This document shows, piece after piece, positions 8,084 through 16,957 of a DNA stretch of 64,000 nt. The notes under the pieces were generated by a model. It searched no databases and was not told the origin of the DNA. It saw only the letters and a program-made list of their open reading frames with translations. The translations under genes were made by a program, and so were the position numbers. Each line of letters starts with the position of its first letter. Within the stretch, counting starts at the first letter, position 1. The stretch comes from Pseudogulbenkiania sp. MAI-1 (GTDB lineage: Bacteria; Pseudomonadota; Gammaproteobacteria; Burkholderiales; Chromobacteriaceae): contig NZ_AZUR01000001.1 of NCBI RefSeq assembly GCF_000527175.1, positions 2,270,501 to 2,334,500 of the forward strand. Reading direction: 5' to 3'.

Positions 8084-9649
8084 ATGAACAAGAATCCTGT
8101 CGACGCGAGCCGGCTCAGCCTGAATGCCAGTGCTATCGCTCTTGCCGTTTGTTGCATGGCCCTGTCGAGTTCTTTTGCCCTGGCAGCCACAACCACCCCG
8201 AGACAACTGGCCGCGACGCCATCCACCATGGCGCCATGCAATACGATCGAATCGGCCCCACTGGTAAATGTCACCGTAGGCAAATCGTTCAGGCTGAAAA
8301 CGCCCTCGCCCATCAGCCGCATCCTGCTTGGCAACCCTGAAGGCTCGCAAGCAGCGCAACCAAAAGAAAATGCCGAAGCCAACGGCGAAAAAGGAAAAGG
8401 CTCCTCTGGCAACGGCAAATCAAAATCGGGAGTGGCTGACGTCGATGTGATCCTACTCAGCCCAAGCGAGATCTATCTGCTCGGCAAGAGCGTGGGTTCG
8501 ACCAACATCATTCTGCTCAGCAAGACGGGGCAATGCACCTTGGTGGATGTTGCGGTCGGGGCAGATACCGCGTCCTTGCAGGCCTCCCTTAACCAATTGC
8601 TCTCCCCCGAAGCCAGTCGGATCAAGGTCAGCGCCGCATCGGACTCGCTGGTACTGACCGGAACGGTGGCAGATTCGGCCAAGCTCGATAGAGCCATGAC
8701 CTTGGCCGAAGCCTACGTCGGCAAATCCAAGGTCATCAACATGTTGTCTGTCGATGCACCGCAGCAGGTATTGTTGGAAGTCAAGATTGCCGAAATCTCC
8801 AAAAAGTTACTCGATAAGCTCGGCGTCAATATTTCCGGCATTTTGAACCATGGAGGGTGGACTTACGCTTGGGATAGCCTGTTTGCCAACGACCCTTTGG
8901 GTAAAGCCATCATAAGCGGAGTCAACGACAGCCTCACACGTGCATTCCAAATCGATGCACAGCACGATGACGGTCTGCTCAAGATACTTGCCGAGCCCAA
9001 CCTCATGGCCATTAGCGGTCAAGAAGGTAGCTTCCTGGCCGGCGGCAAGATTTTCATCCCGGTTGCCCAAAGCAACTCAACCAATGGCGCTACAACTATC
9101 ACGCTGGAAGAAAAGGAATTCGGGGTCGCACTGCGGTTCACACCTACCGTACTGGATGGCGACCGGATCAATCTGAAAGTGGCCCCCGAAGTCTCCGAGC
9201 TGAATCCGGAAGGGGTCGGTATCTCCGCAATCGGCGTAGCAGGAAAATCCATCCTGCCGTCCTTCACAACCAGGCGAGCTGCCACCACAGTGCAATTGCG
9301 AGATGGGCAAAGCTTTGCCATTGGCGGGTTGATCAAGAACAACGTGACCACCAACATCAGCGCCTTCCCGTTCCTGGGAGAAATCCCGATTCTCGGGGCC
9401 TTGTTCCGCAGCAGCAGCTTCCAGACCGACAAGTCTGAACTCGTCTTCGTGGTGACTCCGCGTCTGGTGAAACCGCTGCCGCCGGACTACAAACTGCCGA
9501 CCGATAACTATATTCCGCCAAGCCGTGCTGAATTCTTCCTGGGCGGCAAGATGGAAGGCAAACAACCTCAGCCAGCCCTGGAAAACAAGGCCGCGCCGTC
9601 ACAGCCTGAAGCAGCCCCCAAATCCCCGACCGGCTTTGAAGTGAAATAA
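8084..9649 (+). CDS. rcpA: Flp pilus secretin RcpA/CpaC
   Basis: A 521-residue outer-membrane secretin. Signal peptide: LNASAIALAVCCMALSSSFALA. An N-terminal PilQ/BON-like region contains VDVILLSPSEIYLLGKSVGSTNIILL, and the secretin core contains QQVLLEVKIAEISKKLLDKLG, then LKILAEPNLMAISGQEGSFLAGG and the C-terminal FPFLGEIPILGALFRSSSF, all signatures of the type II/Tad secretin family. The ATG at 8084 follows GAGGGAGA, so an upstream in-frame start inside rcpC is unlikely. A low-complexity Lys/Gly/Glu insert lies near residues 95-125. The tail is Pro/Ala-rich. Confidence 0.94.
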   Translation: MNKNPVDASRLSLNASAIALAVCCMALSSSFALAATTTPRQLAATPSTMAPCNTIESAPLVNVTVGKSFRLKTPSPISRILLGNPEGSQAAQPKENAEANGEKGKGSSGNGKSKSGVADVDVILLSPSEIYLLGKSVGSTNIILLSKTGQCTLVDVAVGADTASLQASLNQLLSPEASRIKVSAASDSLVLTGTVADSAKLDRAMTLAEAYVGKSKVINMLSVDAPQQVLLEVKIAEISKKLLDKLGVNISGILNHGGWTYAWDSLFANDPLGKAIISGVNDSLTRAFQIDAQHDDGLLKILAEPNLMAISGQEGSFLAGGKIFIPVAQSNSTNGATTITLEEKEFGVALRFTPTVLDGDRINLKVAPEVSELNPEGVGISAIGVAGKSILPSFTTRRAATTVQLRDGQSFAIGGLIKNNVTTNISAFPFLGEIPILGALFRSSSFQTDKSELVFVVTPRLVKPLPPDYKLPTDNYIPPSRAEFFLGGKMEGKQPQPALENKAAPSQPEAAPKSPTGFEVK

Positions 9650-9661
9650 GGAGGCCATGCC

Positions 9662-9949
9662 ATGCAAGTATACAAACTGATGATGTCCATGGGGGGTGTC
9701 GTCATGGCATCTCTCATGGCCGGCTGCTCCTCGACTCCCTATCTCGACAGCCGCTTTGGCGAAGCGGTCGACATGGCCCTGGCTCAGCAGACTATCAACC
9801 AGCAGGCATCGCAAAGCACCGATCCGGTTTCGGGGATCGATGGAAAAGCCGCAAGGGAAGCCATGGGCCGGTACCACGATTCGTTCAAGACGCCGCCCTC
9901 CACCGCCAACATTCTCACCATCGACGTCTTGGGGGGTGGGGGTAAATAA
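9662..9949 (+). CDS. small Tad-locus lipoprotein
   Basis: A 95-residue predicted lipoprotein: N-terminal signal ending in the lipobox LMAGC, then SSTPYLDSRFGEAVDMALAQQTINQQAS. The start is firmly set by AAGGAGG eight bases upstream. Small lipoproteins follow the secretin gene in many beta- and gammaproteobacterial tad loci and may act as secretin pilotins (compare RcpB/CpaD), but this one is too short and too divergent for me to assign to a named family. It lies 12 bases after rcpA. Confidence 0.75.
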   Translation: MQVYKLMMSMGGVVMASLMAGCSSTPYLDSRFGEAVDMALAQQTINQQASQSTDPVSGIDGKAAREAMGRYHDSFKTPPSTANILTIDVLGGGGK

Positions 9950-9986
9950 GTCACTGTTTTAGGACCCAAACGCGTGAGGTGGTTTC

Positions 9987-11252
9987 ATGAAGCGCTTTGC
10001 CAGGCTACCGTCCCGGAGGCATCAGAAAGGCGTGGTGGCCATTATCGTCGGGTTGTGCATCGTCGTGCTGATCGGCTTCCTGGGGCTGGTGGCCGACCTT
10101 GGCAGACTGTTCATCACCAAGACGGAATTGAGCAATGCCGCCGACGCCTGCGCCCTGGCTGCGGCGGCTGAATTGAAAGGCGATGCCGATTCGCTGAATC
10201 GGGCAGAAAGTGCCGGTATGACAGTAGGTCAACGTAACAAGGTCGATTTTCAGGGAGATGATGTCGTTATCGTTCCCAATAGCGACGTTACCTTCAGCGA
10301 CCATCTGAACGGTGCCTATTTTGCCAAAGATGCCGTTGCTACGGCAAATATCCCCAACATGAAATATGCCAAGTGCACCTTGCCGCAAACAGGCATCATG
10401 CCGTGGTTCATGCAAGTGATGGGGGCTGGGGCACAATCGGTTACCGCCCATGCCGTTGCCTCTCTCTCCCCTTCCCAGACCAATTGCGCCATTCCCGTCG
10501 GTCTGTGTCGCCAGACCCCGCCCGCCAGTTGCCCCGGAGGAGGAACCCCGGATAGCTACGGTTTTTGCATAGGGCAGTGGTATGGCAGCCGACTTGAGGC
10601 AGGAGGGGGCTTTACCGGCAACTTCAACCTGATCGACTACTCTCCGCCTAGCGGAGGAGCCAGCGAGTTGTCCGCCTTGTTGACTGGTGCCGGGCAATGC
10701 GAGCTGACCATCACCAACCCCGTTGGGCAGACCGGTATGCAGCAGTCCGTAGCCAAGGCATGGAATACCCGTTTCGGCCTGTACCAGGGCAGTGACAACG
10801 TGAGCAATGCCCCTCCCGATTTCACCGGTTATGCCTATACGGCGGTCAACTGGCCCAGTCAATTCAATGCTTACAACGGCAGCGATGGGAGCACCCCCAA
10901 TTTCTTGGCATCCCGTGTCAGCAATACTCCCTATCAGGGTGATGCAGCAGCAGGCTTGGCGTTGGTTGGCAACCCTACTGTAACCGGCTCGACGCAACTG
11001 CACGATAGTGGCGCGGATCGTCGCCTGGTGCTAATGCCCATCGTCGATTGCAACGGCTGGACCAGTTCACAGACCGTTCCCATCGACAAGTTTGCCTGTG
11101 CATTGATGCTGCATCCAATGGAGGGGCCAGGGGAGGATACCTTCATCGAATACCGCGGACAAGCCGACACACCGGGTAACCCCTGCGCTACCTTGGGCCT
11201 GCCTGGCGCGGGTGGCGGCATCGGGCCGAAAGTGCCGGCACTGGTGCGATAG
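9987..11252 (+). CDS. tadG: TadG-like pilus assembly protein
   Basis: A 421-residue protein with the TadE/TadG-type N-terminus: a basic leader RRHQKG followed by VVAIIVGLCIVVLIGFLGLVADLGRLFITKTELSNAADACALAAAAEL. This is the TadG/Tad-1 signature (hydrophobic helix, then ADLGR and the NAADACALAAA motif). The large remainder is a periplasmic domain rich in Gly, Ser and Asn, with several Cys (CRQTPPASCPGGG, CNGW). It is a membrane-anchored Tad component thought to be a minor pseudopilin or anchor. Ten bases separate it from tadE. Confidence 0.85.
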   Translation: MKRFARLPSRRHQKGVVAIIVGLCIVVLIGFLGLVADLGRLFITKTELSNAADACALAAAAELKGDADSLNRAESAGMTVGQRNKVDFQGDDVVIVPNSDVTFSDHLNGAYFAKDAVATANIPNMKYAKCTLPQTGIMPWFMQVMGAGAQSVTAHAVASLSPSQTNCAIPVGLCRQTPPASCPGGGTPDSYGFCIGQWYGSRLEAGGGFTGNFNLIDYSPPSGGASELSALLTGAGQCELTITNPVGQTGMQQSVAKAWNTRFGLYQGSDNVSNAPPDFTGYAYTAVNWPSQFNAYNGSDGSTPNFLASRVSNTPYQGDAAAGLALVGNPTVTGSTQLHDSGADRRLVLMPIVDCNGWTSSQTVPIDKFACALMLHPMEGPGEDTFIEYRGQADTPGNPCATLGLPGAGGGIGPKVPALVR

Positions 11253-11261
11253 GAGGCTGAA

Positions 11262-11732
11262 ATGCGACGTTATTCCAAGGAGCGCGGTGTCGCTGCGGTA
11301 GAAATGGCTTTTCTCCTGATGCCATTGATATTCATCGTTTTTGGCATCACCGAATTTGGCCGGGCCTTTTACCAATACAACACCATCGTCAAGGCGACAC
11401 GAGATGCTGCCCGTTATTTGTCCGCTCAACAAGCCGGCACGAAAGATGCGGTAGCAAGCTGCCTGGTGAGGTACGGCAATTACAGTGCCTGTCTGGCCAA
11501 CCCAAGCTATACCGGGCCGCTTCTGGCCCCAGGACTGGATACGGCCACCATCACGGTGTGCGATTGGCCTCGCTGCGCCGACCATAACGCACAGGGAACG
11601 GCCCCCGTCGTCAATCTGGTATCGGTCACCGTGAGCAACTATCAATTTGTCTCACTGGTGCCTTTTGTCACGGCGGATATGGCCACGATTACGTTCGACG
11701 ACATTCGCACCACCATGAAGGCCAACCTATGA
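11262..11732 (+). CDS. tadE: TadE-family pseudopilin
   Basis: A 156-residue protein with the TadE-like N-terminus: KERGVAAVEMAFLLMPLIFIVFGITEFGRAFYQYNTIVKATRDAARYL. The Gly before VAAVEM fits prepilin-peptidase processing, with Glu at mature position 5 as in type IV pilins. The remainder contains paired Cys residues (CLVRYGNYSACL, CDWPRC). It overlaps the next gene by 4 bases. TadE and TadF are minor pseudopilins needed for Flp fibre assembly. Confidence 0.88.
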   Translation: MRRYSKERGVAAVEMAFLLMPLIFIVFGITEFGRAFYQYNTIVKATRDAARYLSAQQAGTKDAVASCLVRYGNYSACLANPSYTGPLLAPGLDTATITVCDWPRCADHNAQGTAPVVNLVSVTVSNYQFVSLVPFVTADMATITFDDIRTTMKANL

Positions 11733-12193
11733 AACCGTCCATTCAACGATTCCGGCTGCCAGCCAGAAGGCAGCAAAGAGGAGTGGCAGCGGTGGAGTTT
11801 GCTCTGGTTGCCATGATCCTGTTCACCCTGCTGCTGGGCATTATGGAGTTCGGGCGACTTATGTTTACCTGGAATTCCGCCGTGGAAGCCACGCGACGGG
11901 GAGCTCGACTCGCCATCGTCTGCAACATGGACGCCACCGGTGTGAAAACCAGCGTGCGGAAAATATTGCCCATCATCGGCACAGGAGACATCACGGTGAG
12001 CTACTCGCCGGGTGGCTGCAGCGGGGCAGCGGATTGCCAGAGTGTCACTGTTTCCATCTCGCCAAATGCACCGGCTTTTTCTTACGCCATTCCATTTGTA
12101 AATGCCACATGGAACATCCCTGAATTTAGCACCACCCTGACCCGAGAGAGCCTGAGCACGGGTTCGGGATTGGATGCCAATCCCGACTGCTGA
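11729..12193 (+). CDS. tadF: TadE/TadF-family pseudopilin
   Basis: A 154-residue second TadE-like protein. N-terminus RRQQRGVAAVEFALVAMILFTLLLGIMEFGRLMFTWNSAVEATRRGARLA, again with a Gly cleavage site, Glu at mature position 5 and the EFGR motif at the end of the helix. Cys residues are at CNM, GGCSG and the C-terminal PDC. Starts inside the end of tadE (4-base overlap), so the pair is translationally coupled. The name TadF is by position; sequence alone says TadE-like superfamily. Confidence 0.85.
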   Translation: MKPSIQRFRLPARRQQRGVAAVEFALVAMILFTLLLGIMEFGRLMFTWNSAVEATRRGARLAIVCNMDATGVKTSVRKILPIIGTGDITVSYSPGGCSGAADCQSVTVSISPNAPAFSYAIPFVNATWNIPEFSTTLTRESLSTGSGLDANPDC

Positions 12194-12251
12194 GCGCGGC
12201 GCTCCCGAATAACACCGCAGGGTCGGTCAACATAATCAGTGAGGAGTAATC

Positions 12252-13481
12252 ATGAAAGTCTCGATCATCTCTCACAACACCAAGAATCTTGACGAGTTGC
12301 GCCGCTTCGTCGAGGCCGATGATAGCCGCGATGTGCAAGTATTCCAGGGAGGAGCCGAGATGCTGGCTCCGGTAGCCGATCAGCTACATCCCGACATCCT
12401 GATCCTGGAAATGCCGGACCAGGAAGCGACGGATTTTTCGGCACTGTCCAGCCTTAACATCCGCCACCCGGACATTACCCTGATTCTGCTGGCGAACATC
12501 CAGACCCCCGAGATACTGCTGGGGGCAATGCGCGCGGGAGTCCGAGAAGTCTTGCCCTCCCCCGTCAATCGTGAAGCCCTGCACCTGGCGATTTCGCGAG
12601 TCGAGGAAAAGCGGTCGCTGCAAAATGCGGCGCGTCCAAAAGGAAAAGTCTTTGCCTTCATCCCCTGCAAGGGCGGGAGCGGCTCCACTTTCTTGTCGAC
12701 CAACATCGCTTACAGCCTCGCCACCCAGGAAAACAAAAACGTCATCCTGATCGATCTCAATCTGCAGTTTGGTGACGCCGTGTTGTTCATCTCCGATCAC
12801 AGGCCTCCCACCAACCTGGCCGAGGTGGCAAGGCAGATGTCACGGATGGATGCCTCGTTCCTGGATTCCAGCCTCTTACCGGTGCTGCCGAACCTGGGGG
12901 TGCTGGCGGCGCCGGAAGACCCAGTACAGGCGATGGAGGTTAACCCTAATCACATCGACACCCTGATCAATCTGGCCCGCAACCACTACGACGTCATCAT
13001 CCTTGACGTAGGGCGCGCACTGGACCCGGTCAGCATCAAGGCCCTCGACCATGCCGACGTCGTCTTGCCGGTATTGCAGATCACCCTGCCCTTCATCAGG
13101 GATGCCAAACGCCTGCTCGATGTTCTTCGTTCGCTCGGCTACTCCCGCGACAAAATCAAGCTGCTGGTTAATCGATACGAAAAAGGGGGTGATCTCCGGC
13201 TCGACGAGGTTGAACGGACCTTGGGCATGTCCGTCTTCAAAACGCTGCCGAACAGCTTCAAGGCCGTTGCCGCCTCGGTCAATCAGGGCATCCCCATCTG
13301 CAAACTAACCCCCAACAACCCCGTCACACGGGGCATTCAGGAAGTGGGCAGTTCGTTGCTGCAGGAGGGCCATACCCAGGGCTCCTGGTGGGGGAGTCTC
13401 TTGCAACGCATTCAGGGCGGTGGACAGCCCTCGTATTCAAGCGTGACGTCGAGTTCTTTCCTGCCGCCCTCGGAACGCTGA
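12252..13481 (+). CDS. tadZ: Flp pilus localisation ATPase TadZ/CpaE
   Basis: A 409-residue MinD/ParA-type protein. Residues 1-120 form an atypical receiver-like domain (LHPDILILEMPD, ITLILLANIQTPE, GAMRAGVREVLPSPV). The ATPase domain begins with a deviant Walker A, IPCKGGSGSTFLSTNIAYSLA, where the final Lys of GKT is replaced by Ser as is common in CpaE/TadZ; then ILIDLNLQFGDAVLF and DVIILDVGRALD. It positions the Tad machine at the pole or a focal site. A GTGAGGAG ribosome-binding site lies just ahead of the ATG. Confidence 0.92.
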   Translation: MKVSIISHNTKNLDELRRFVEADDSRDVQVFQGGAEMLAPVADQLHPDILILEMPDQEATDFSALSSLNIRHPDITLILLANIQTPEILLGAMRAGVREVLPSPVNREALHLAISRVEEKRSLQNAARPKGKVFAFIPCKGGSGSTFLSTNIAYSLATQENKNVILIDLNLQFGDAVLFISDHRPPTNLAEVARQMSRMDASFLDSSLLPVLPNLGVLAAPEDPVQAMEVNPNHIDTLINLARNHYDVIILDVGRALDPVSIKALDHADVVLPVLQITLPFIRDAKRLLDVLRSLGYSRDKIKLLVNRYEKGGDLRLDEVERTLGMSVFKTLPNSFKAVAASVNQGIPICKLTPNNPVTRGIQEVGSSLLQEGHTQGSWWGSLLQRIQGGGQPSYSSVTSSSFLPPSER

Positions 13482-13577
13482 ACGGCAAACGTCCCACAGG
13501 AAACCGCACCGCGCTGAAAGTCCGAAGGCTTGGATAGCAACAGCAAACAGATTATTCGGTATACAGGGGTATTCATC

Positions 13578-14939
13578 ATGTCATTGCGAGATCAACTCGA
13601 ATCACGCCAGTCGCCCAGCCCCGACTCGCTGCACGCCATCGTGAAATCGGCCAGCACGGTAGGCCACGAGACCTACCACGACTTGAAAGCACGCATCCAT
13701 CAAAAGCTGCTGGAGCGGGTGGACTTGACCGTCATGGAGAGTTTATCGCCAGAGCGGTTGAAGGACGAACTCAAAATCATGGTGGAGCGCCTGCTCGCCG
13801 AGGAGAGCACCGCCCTGAACGAAACCGAGCGCCGCAATCTGGTGCGCGATATCCAGCATGAAATGCTCGGACTCGGACCCTTGGAACCCCTCCTCGCAGA
13901 CACGACCATCTCCGACATTCTGGTCAACACCTACCAACAGGTATATGTCGAACGGAGGGGGAAGCTCGAACTGACAGACGTGCGATTCGCCGACGATGCC
14001 CACCTGATGAAGATCATCGACAAGATCGTGTCGCGTGTCGGCCGTCGTATCGACGAATCCAGCCCCATGGTCGATGCACGCCTCCCGGACGGTTCCCGGG
14101 TCAACGCAATCATTCCTCCGCTGGCCATCGATGGGCCGATCATGTCGATCCGCCGCTTCGCCGCTACCCCGCTGCGCATGGCCGACATCATCGAATACAA
14201 GAGCCTGACGCCAGACATGGCCACCGTACTCAAGGGGCTGGCCAAAGCCAAGATCAACATGCTGATCTCGGGAGGTACCGGCAGCGGTAAAACCACTCTG
14301 CTGAACATCCTGTCCGGCTTCATCCCGGAAGCCGAGCGCATCATCACCATCGAAGATGCAGCCGAGCTCCAACTGCAGCAGCCTCACATCATCCGGCTGG
14401 AAACCCGCCCACCCAACATCGAAGGCAGAGGCGAAGTCCCACAGCGGGCGCTGGTGCGCAACAGCCTGCGCATGCGTCCCGACCGCATCATCCTGGGCGA
14501 GGTGCGCGGGGCCGAGGCGGTCGACATGCTCCAGGCCATGAACACCGGCCATGAGGGATCGATGGCCACCATTCACGCCAATACCCCGCGCGACGCCATC
14601 ACCCGGCTGGAGAACATGGTGGGCATGGCTGGGATGAACCTCCCCCCCAAAGTGATCCGGCAACAGATCAGCTCGGCGATCAGCGTCATCATACAGGTCG
14701 CTCGCCTCACGGACGGCAAACGAAAAGTCATCAGCCTCCAGGAGATTACCGGCACCGAGGGCGACGTCATTACCATGCAGGAGCTATTCCATTTCGTGCA
14801 AACCGGACTCGGGACCGATGGCACGGTACTTGGCCACTTCTGTTCGACAGGGGTAAGACCCAAGTTTATCGACCGGCTGAAAACGCACGGCATCGAAATT
14901 TCCGATGCGCTGTTCGACCCCAGCAAACACTTCGAGTAG
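13578..14939 (+). CDS. tadA: Flp pilus assembly ATPase TadA/CpaF
   Basis: A 453-residue secretion ATPase of the VirB11/GspE family that powers Flp polymerisation. Visible motifs are Walker A SGGTGSGKTTLLN, the Asp box ITIEDAAELQ, Walker B region RPDRIILGEVRGAEAVDML, and the His box GHEGSMATIHANTPRDAI. Upstream is the CpaF-specific LGPLEPLLADTTISDILVN. I prefer ATG 13578 (AGGGG eight bases before) to TTG 13530, which would add 16 residues. Nine bases separate it from tadB. Confidence 0.95.
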   Translation: MSLRDQLESRQSPSPDSLHAIVKSASTVGHETYHDLKARIHQKLLERVDLTVMESLSPERLKDELKIMVERLLAEESTALNETERRNLVRDIQHEMLGLGPLEPLLADTTISDILVNTYQQVYVERRGKLELTDVRFADDAHLMKIIDKIVSRVGRRIDESSPMVDARLPDGSRVNAIIPPLAIDGPIMSIRRFAATPLRMADIIEYKSLTPDMATVLKGLAKAKINMLISGGTGSGKTTLLNILSGFIPEAERIITIEDAAELQLQQPHIIRLETRPPNIEGRGEVPQRALVRNSLRMRPDRIILGEVRGAEAVDMLQAMNTGHEGSMATIHANTPRDAITRLENMVGMAGMNLPPKVIRQQISSAISVIIQVARLTDGKRKVISLQEITGTEGDVITMQELFHFVQTGLGTDGTVLGHFCSTGVRPKFIDRLKTHGIEISDALFDPSKHFE

Positions 14940-14947
14940 GTGCCACC

Positions 14948-15922
14948 ATGGACACAACCTTTTCGATCGTCATAGTGCTGATTTTCATCGCCGTGGTGTT
15001 TTTGCTGGAAGGCGCCTATCTGACCTGGAACTCTTACAAAGGGCCGGAAGCCAGCCGCATCGAGCGCCGCCTGCAGGCCATGTCGGCAGGTGCGCACAGC
15101 AGCGAAACCATGACGCTGATGAAAGAGCGCCTGCTGAGCGAAACCAAGTGGTTTCAGCACTTTCTGTTGGCTTTTCCCCGGGTACATCAGCTCGACCGGA
15201 TTCTGATGCAATCAGGGCTCAAGCTGAAAGTCGGTACTTTTCTCGGCATTACGCTGGCCTTCGGTTTGGCAGCTTTCTTTGGGACACGTTTTTTCCCCAT
15301 CCCCCTCATTCTTTCGATAGCGATAGCACTTGCCGCCGCCAGTCTTCCCTGGATGGTCGTAATGCATTTCCGGCGCAAACGCCTGATCAAGTTCGAGGAG
15401 CAACTGCCTGACGCGATCGACCTGATGTGCCGCGCCCTGCGCGCCGGTCACGCCTTGCCTCAATCGTTGAAGATGATCGCCGATGAAATGTCGGACCCGA
15501 TCGCCGGGGAATTTCGCATCACCTTCGACGAGGTCAACTACGGCTTCTCGTTGCAGGAGGCCATGATGAACCTGGCAACCCGCATACCCAGCACAGACCT
15601 GCGTTATATGGTGATTGCGGTGCTGATCCAGCGCGAAACCGGCGGCAACCTCGCGGAACTACTGGGTAATATCAGCGCCCTGATCCGGGCACGCCTGAAG
15701 CTGTACGGCACAATTCGGGTGCTGTCGGCCGAAGGCAAGCTGTCCGCCTGGATTCTGACGCTCCTGCCGTTTGCCGTTGCCGCCGTCATCAACATCATCA
15801 ACCCCAAATTCATGAAGGTACTGTGGGAAGACTCCACCGGCTTCGTCATGGTGGCAGCCATCGGGTTCATGATGGTGATGGGCATTTTCTGGATGCGCCA
15901 GATCATCAAGATCAAGGTTTGA
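14948..15922 (+). CDS. tadB: Tad inner-membrane platform protein TadB
   Basis: A 324-residue T2SF-family (GspF-like) membrane protein. An N-terminal helix (IVIVLIFIAVVFLLEGAYL) is followed by a second pair near residues 95-140, a cytoplasmic T2SF domain (FEEQLPDAIDLMCRALRAGHALPQSLKMIADEM, then IPSTDLRYMVIAVLIQRETGGNLAELLGNI) and C-terminal helices (AWILTLLPFAVAAVINI). The LPDAIDLM...RAGHALPQSL motif is the TadB hallmark. It pairs with TadC, encoded 35 bases later. Confidence 0.95.
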   Translation: MDTTFSIVIVLIFIAVVFLLEGAYLTWNSYKGPEASRIERRLQAMSAGAHSSETMTLMKERLLSETKWFQHFLLAFPRVHQLDRILMQSGLKLKVGTFLGITLAFGLAAFFGTRFFPIPLILSIAIALAAASLPWMVVMHFRRKRLIKFEEQLPDAIDLMCRALRAGHALPQSLKMIADEMSDPIAGEFRITFDEVNYGFSLQEAMMNLATRIPSTDLRYMVIAVLIQRETGGNLAELLGNISALIRARLKLYGTIRVLSAEGKLSAWILTLLPFAVAAVINIINPKFMKVLWEDSTGFVMVAAIGFMMVMGIFWMRQIIKIKV

Positions 15923-15957
15923 GCGGCGTATTCGAGCCAAATTGAGGGAGAGAGAAT

Positions 15958-16902
15958 ATGAACACCTCTCAGTGGATATACCTTGCCATTATCTTCCTGG
16001 TGGTCTTTGGTGTTGCCTTGGCCATCTCCATGCAGATTGCGCCCAATCGGGTCAAGGCCAGGCTGGACAAGGTTATAGAGGCCGATACGCCGCTTGATGC
16101 GGACACGGCTTCAGACTGGGTTGCCAAAGCCGTCAAGATTGCCACGCCGCTGGCAAAACTCTCGGTGCCGGCCGACGGCTGGGAAAGCTCGCCCATCCGC
16201 ATCCGCTTCATGAACGCGGGCTACCGAGGCACATCCGCCGTACCCTTGTACTTTGGCGCCAAAACGCTGCTGGCACTGCTGTTTCCCGGCATCCTGTTTC
16301 TTTACCTGGAACTGACGGGCAGCCATGTAGAGGGCAACAACTATTTGATGTTCATGCTCCTGGCTGCCGCCTTTGGCTATTACCTGCCCAACATCATTCT
16401 GGCGCGGCGTATCGAGAACCGTCAGCGGGAAATCTTCAACCACTTCCCCGACGCCATCGATCTCTTGCTGGTCTGCGTGGAGGCTGGGCTGGGGTTGGAT
16501 GCGGCCCTCTTGAAGGTGGGAGAGGAGATGCGCATCAAGAGCCCCATCCTTGCGGACGAGCTGCACCTGGTCAACCTCGAACTGCGTGCCGGCAGCAGCA
16601 AGGAAAGAGCCTTGCGCAACTTGGCCATGCGTACCGGCGTACTGGAAGTAGACACTCTGGTGGCCATGCTCATCCAGGCCGACCGTTTTGGCACCAGTAT
16701 CGGTGAATCGCTGCGCGTTCATGCCGACGACCTGCGCACCAAGCGTCGCTTGCGGGCAGAAGAAGCCGCCGCCAAGATTCCGTTGAAACTGCTATTCCCG
16801 CTGATCTTCTGCATTTTCCCGGCGCTCTTGCTCGTTCTGCTCGGGCCGGCCTTCATCCAGATCTATCGCATTCTGCTACCTACTATTGGCGGCGGGCAGT
16901 AA
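15958..16902 (+). CDS. tadC: Tad inner-membrane platform protein TadC
   Basis: A 314-residue partner of TadB with the same T2SF fold: HFPDAIDLLLVCVEAGLGLDAALLKVGEEM, then LAMRTGVLEVDTLVAMLIQADRFGTSIGESLRVHADDLR, followed by the KIPLKLLFPLIFCIFPALLLVLLGPA helix that closes TadC proteins. The N-terminal helix is at residues 5-25. A GAGGGAGAGA ribosome-binding site precedes the ATG. It forms the inner-membrane platform on which TadA works. Confidence 0.95.
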   Translation: MNTSQWIYLAIIFLVVFGVALAISMQIAPNRVKARLDKVIEADTPLDADTASDWVAKAVKIATPLAKLSVPADGWESSPIRIRFMNAGYRGTSAVPLYFGAKTLLALLFPGILFLYLELTGSHVEGNNYLMFMLLAAAFGYYLPNIILARRIENRQREIFNHFPDAIDLLLVCVEAGLGLDAALLKVGEEMRIKSPILADELHLVNLELRAGSSKERALRNLAMRTGVLEVDTLVAMLIQADRFGTSIGESLRVHADDLRTKRRLRAEEAAAKIPLKLLFPLIFCIFPALLLVLLGPAFIQIYRILLPTIGGGQ

Positions 16903-16957
16903 GGGATGTGGATGGCACGCAGATCTTATTCATGGCTGGAAAATGGGAAATACGATC

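Noticed and set aside
10005..11003. Long antisense frames over tadG, thiL, cpaF, ftsK and other GC-rich genes
   Set aside because: These arise from GC-rich codon bias; they lack start signals and domain features, while the opposite strand has clear families.
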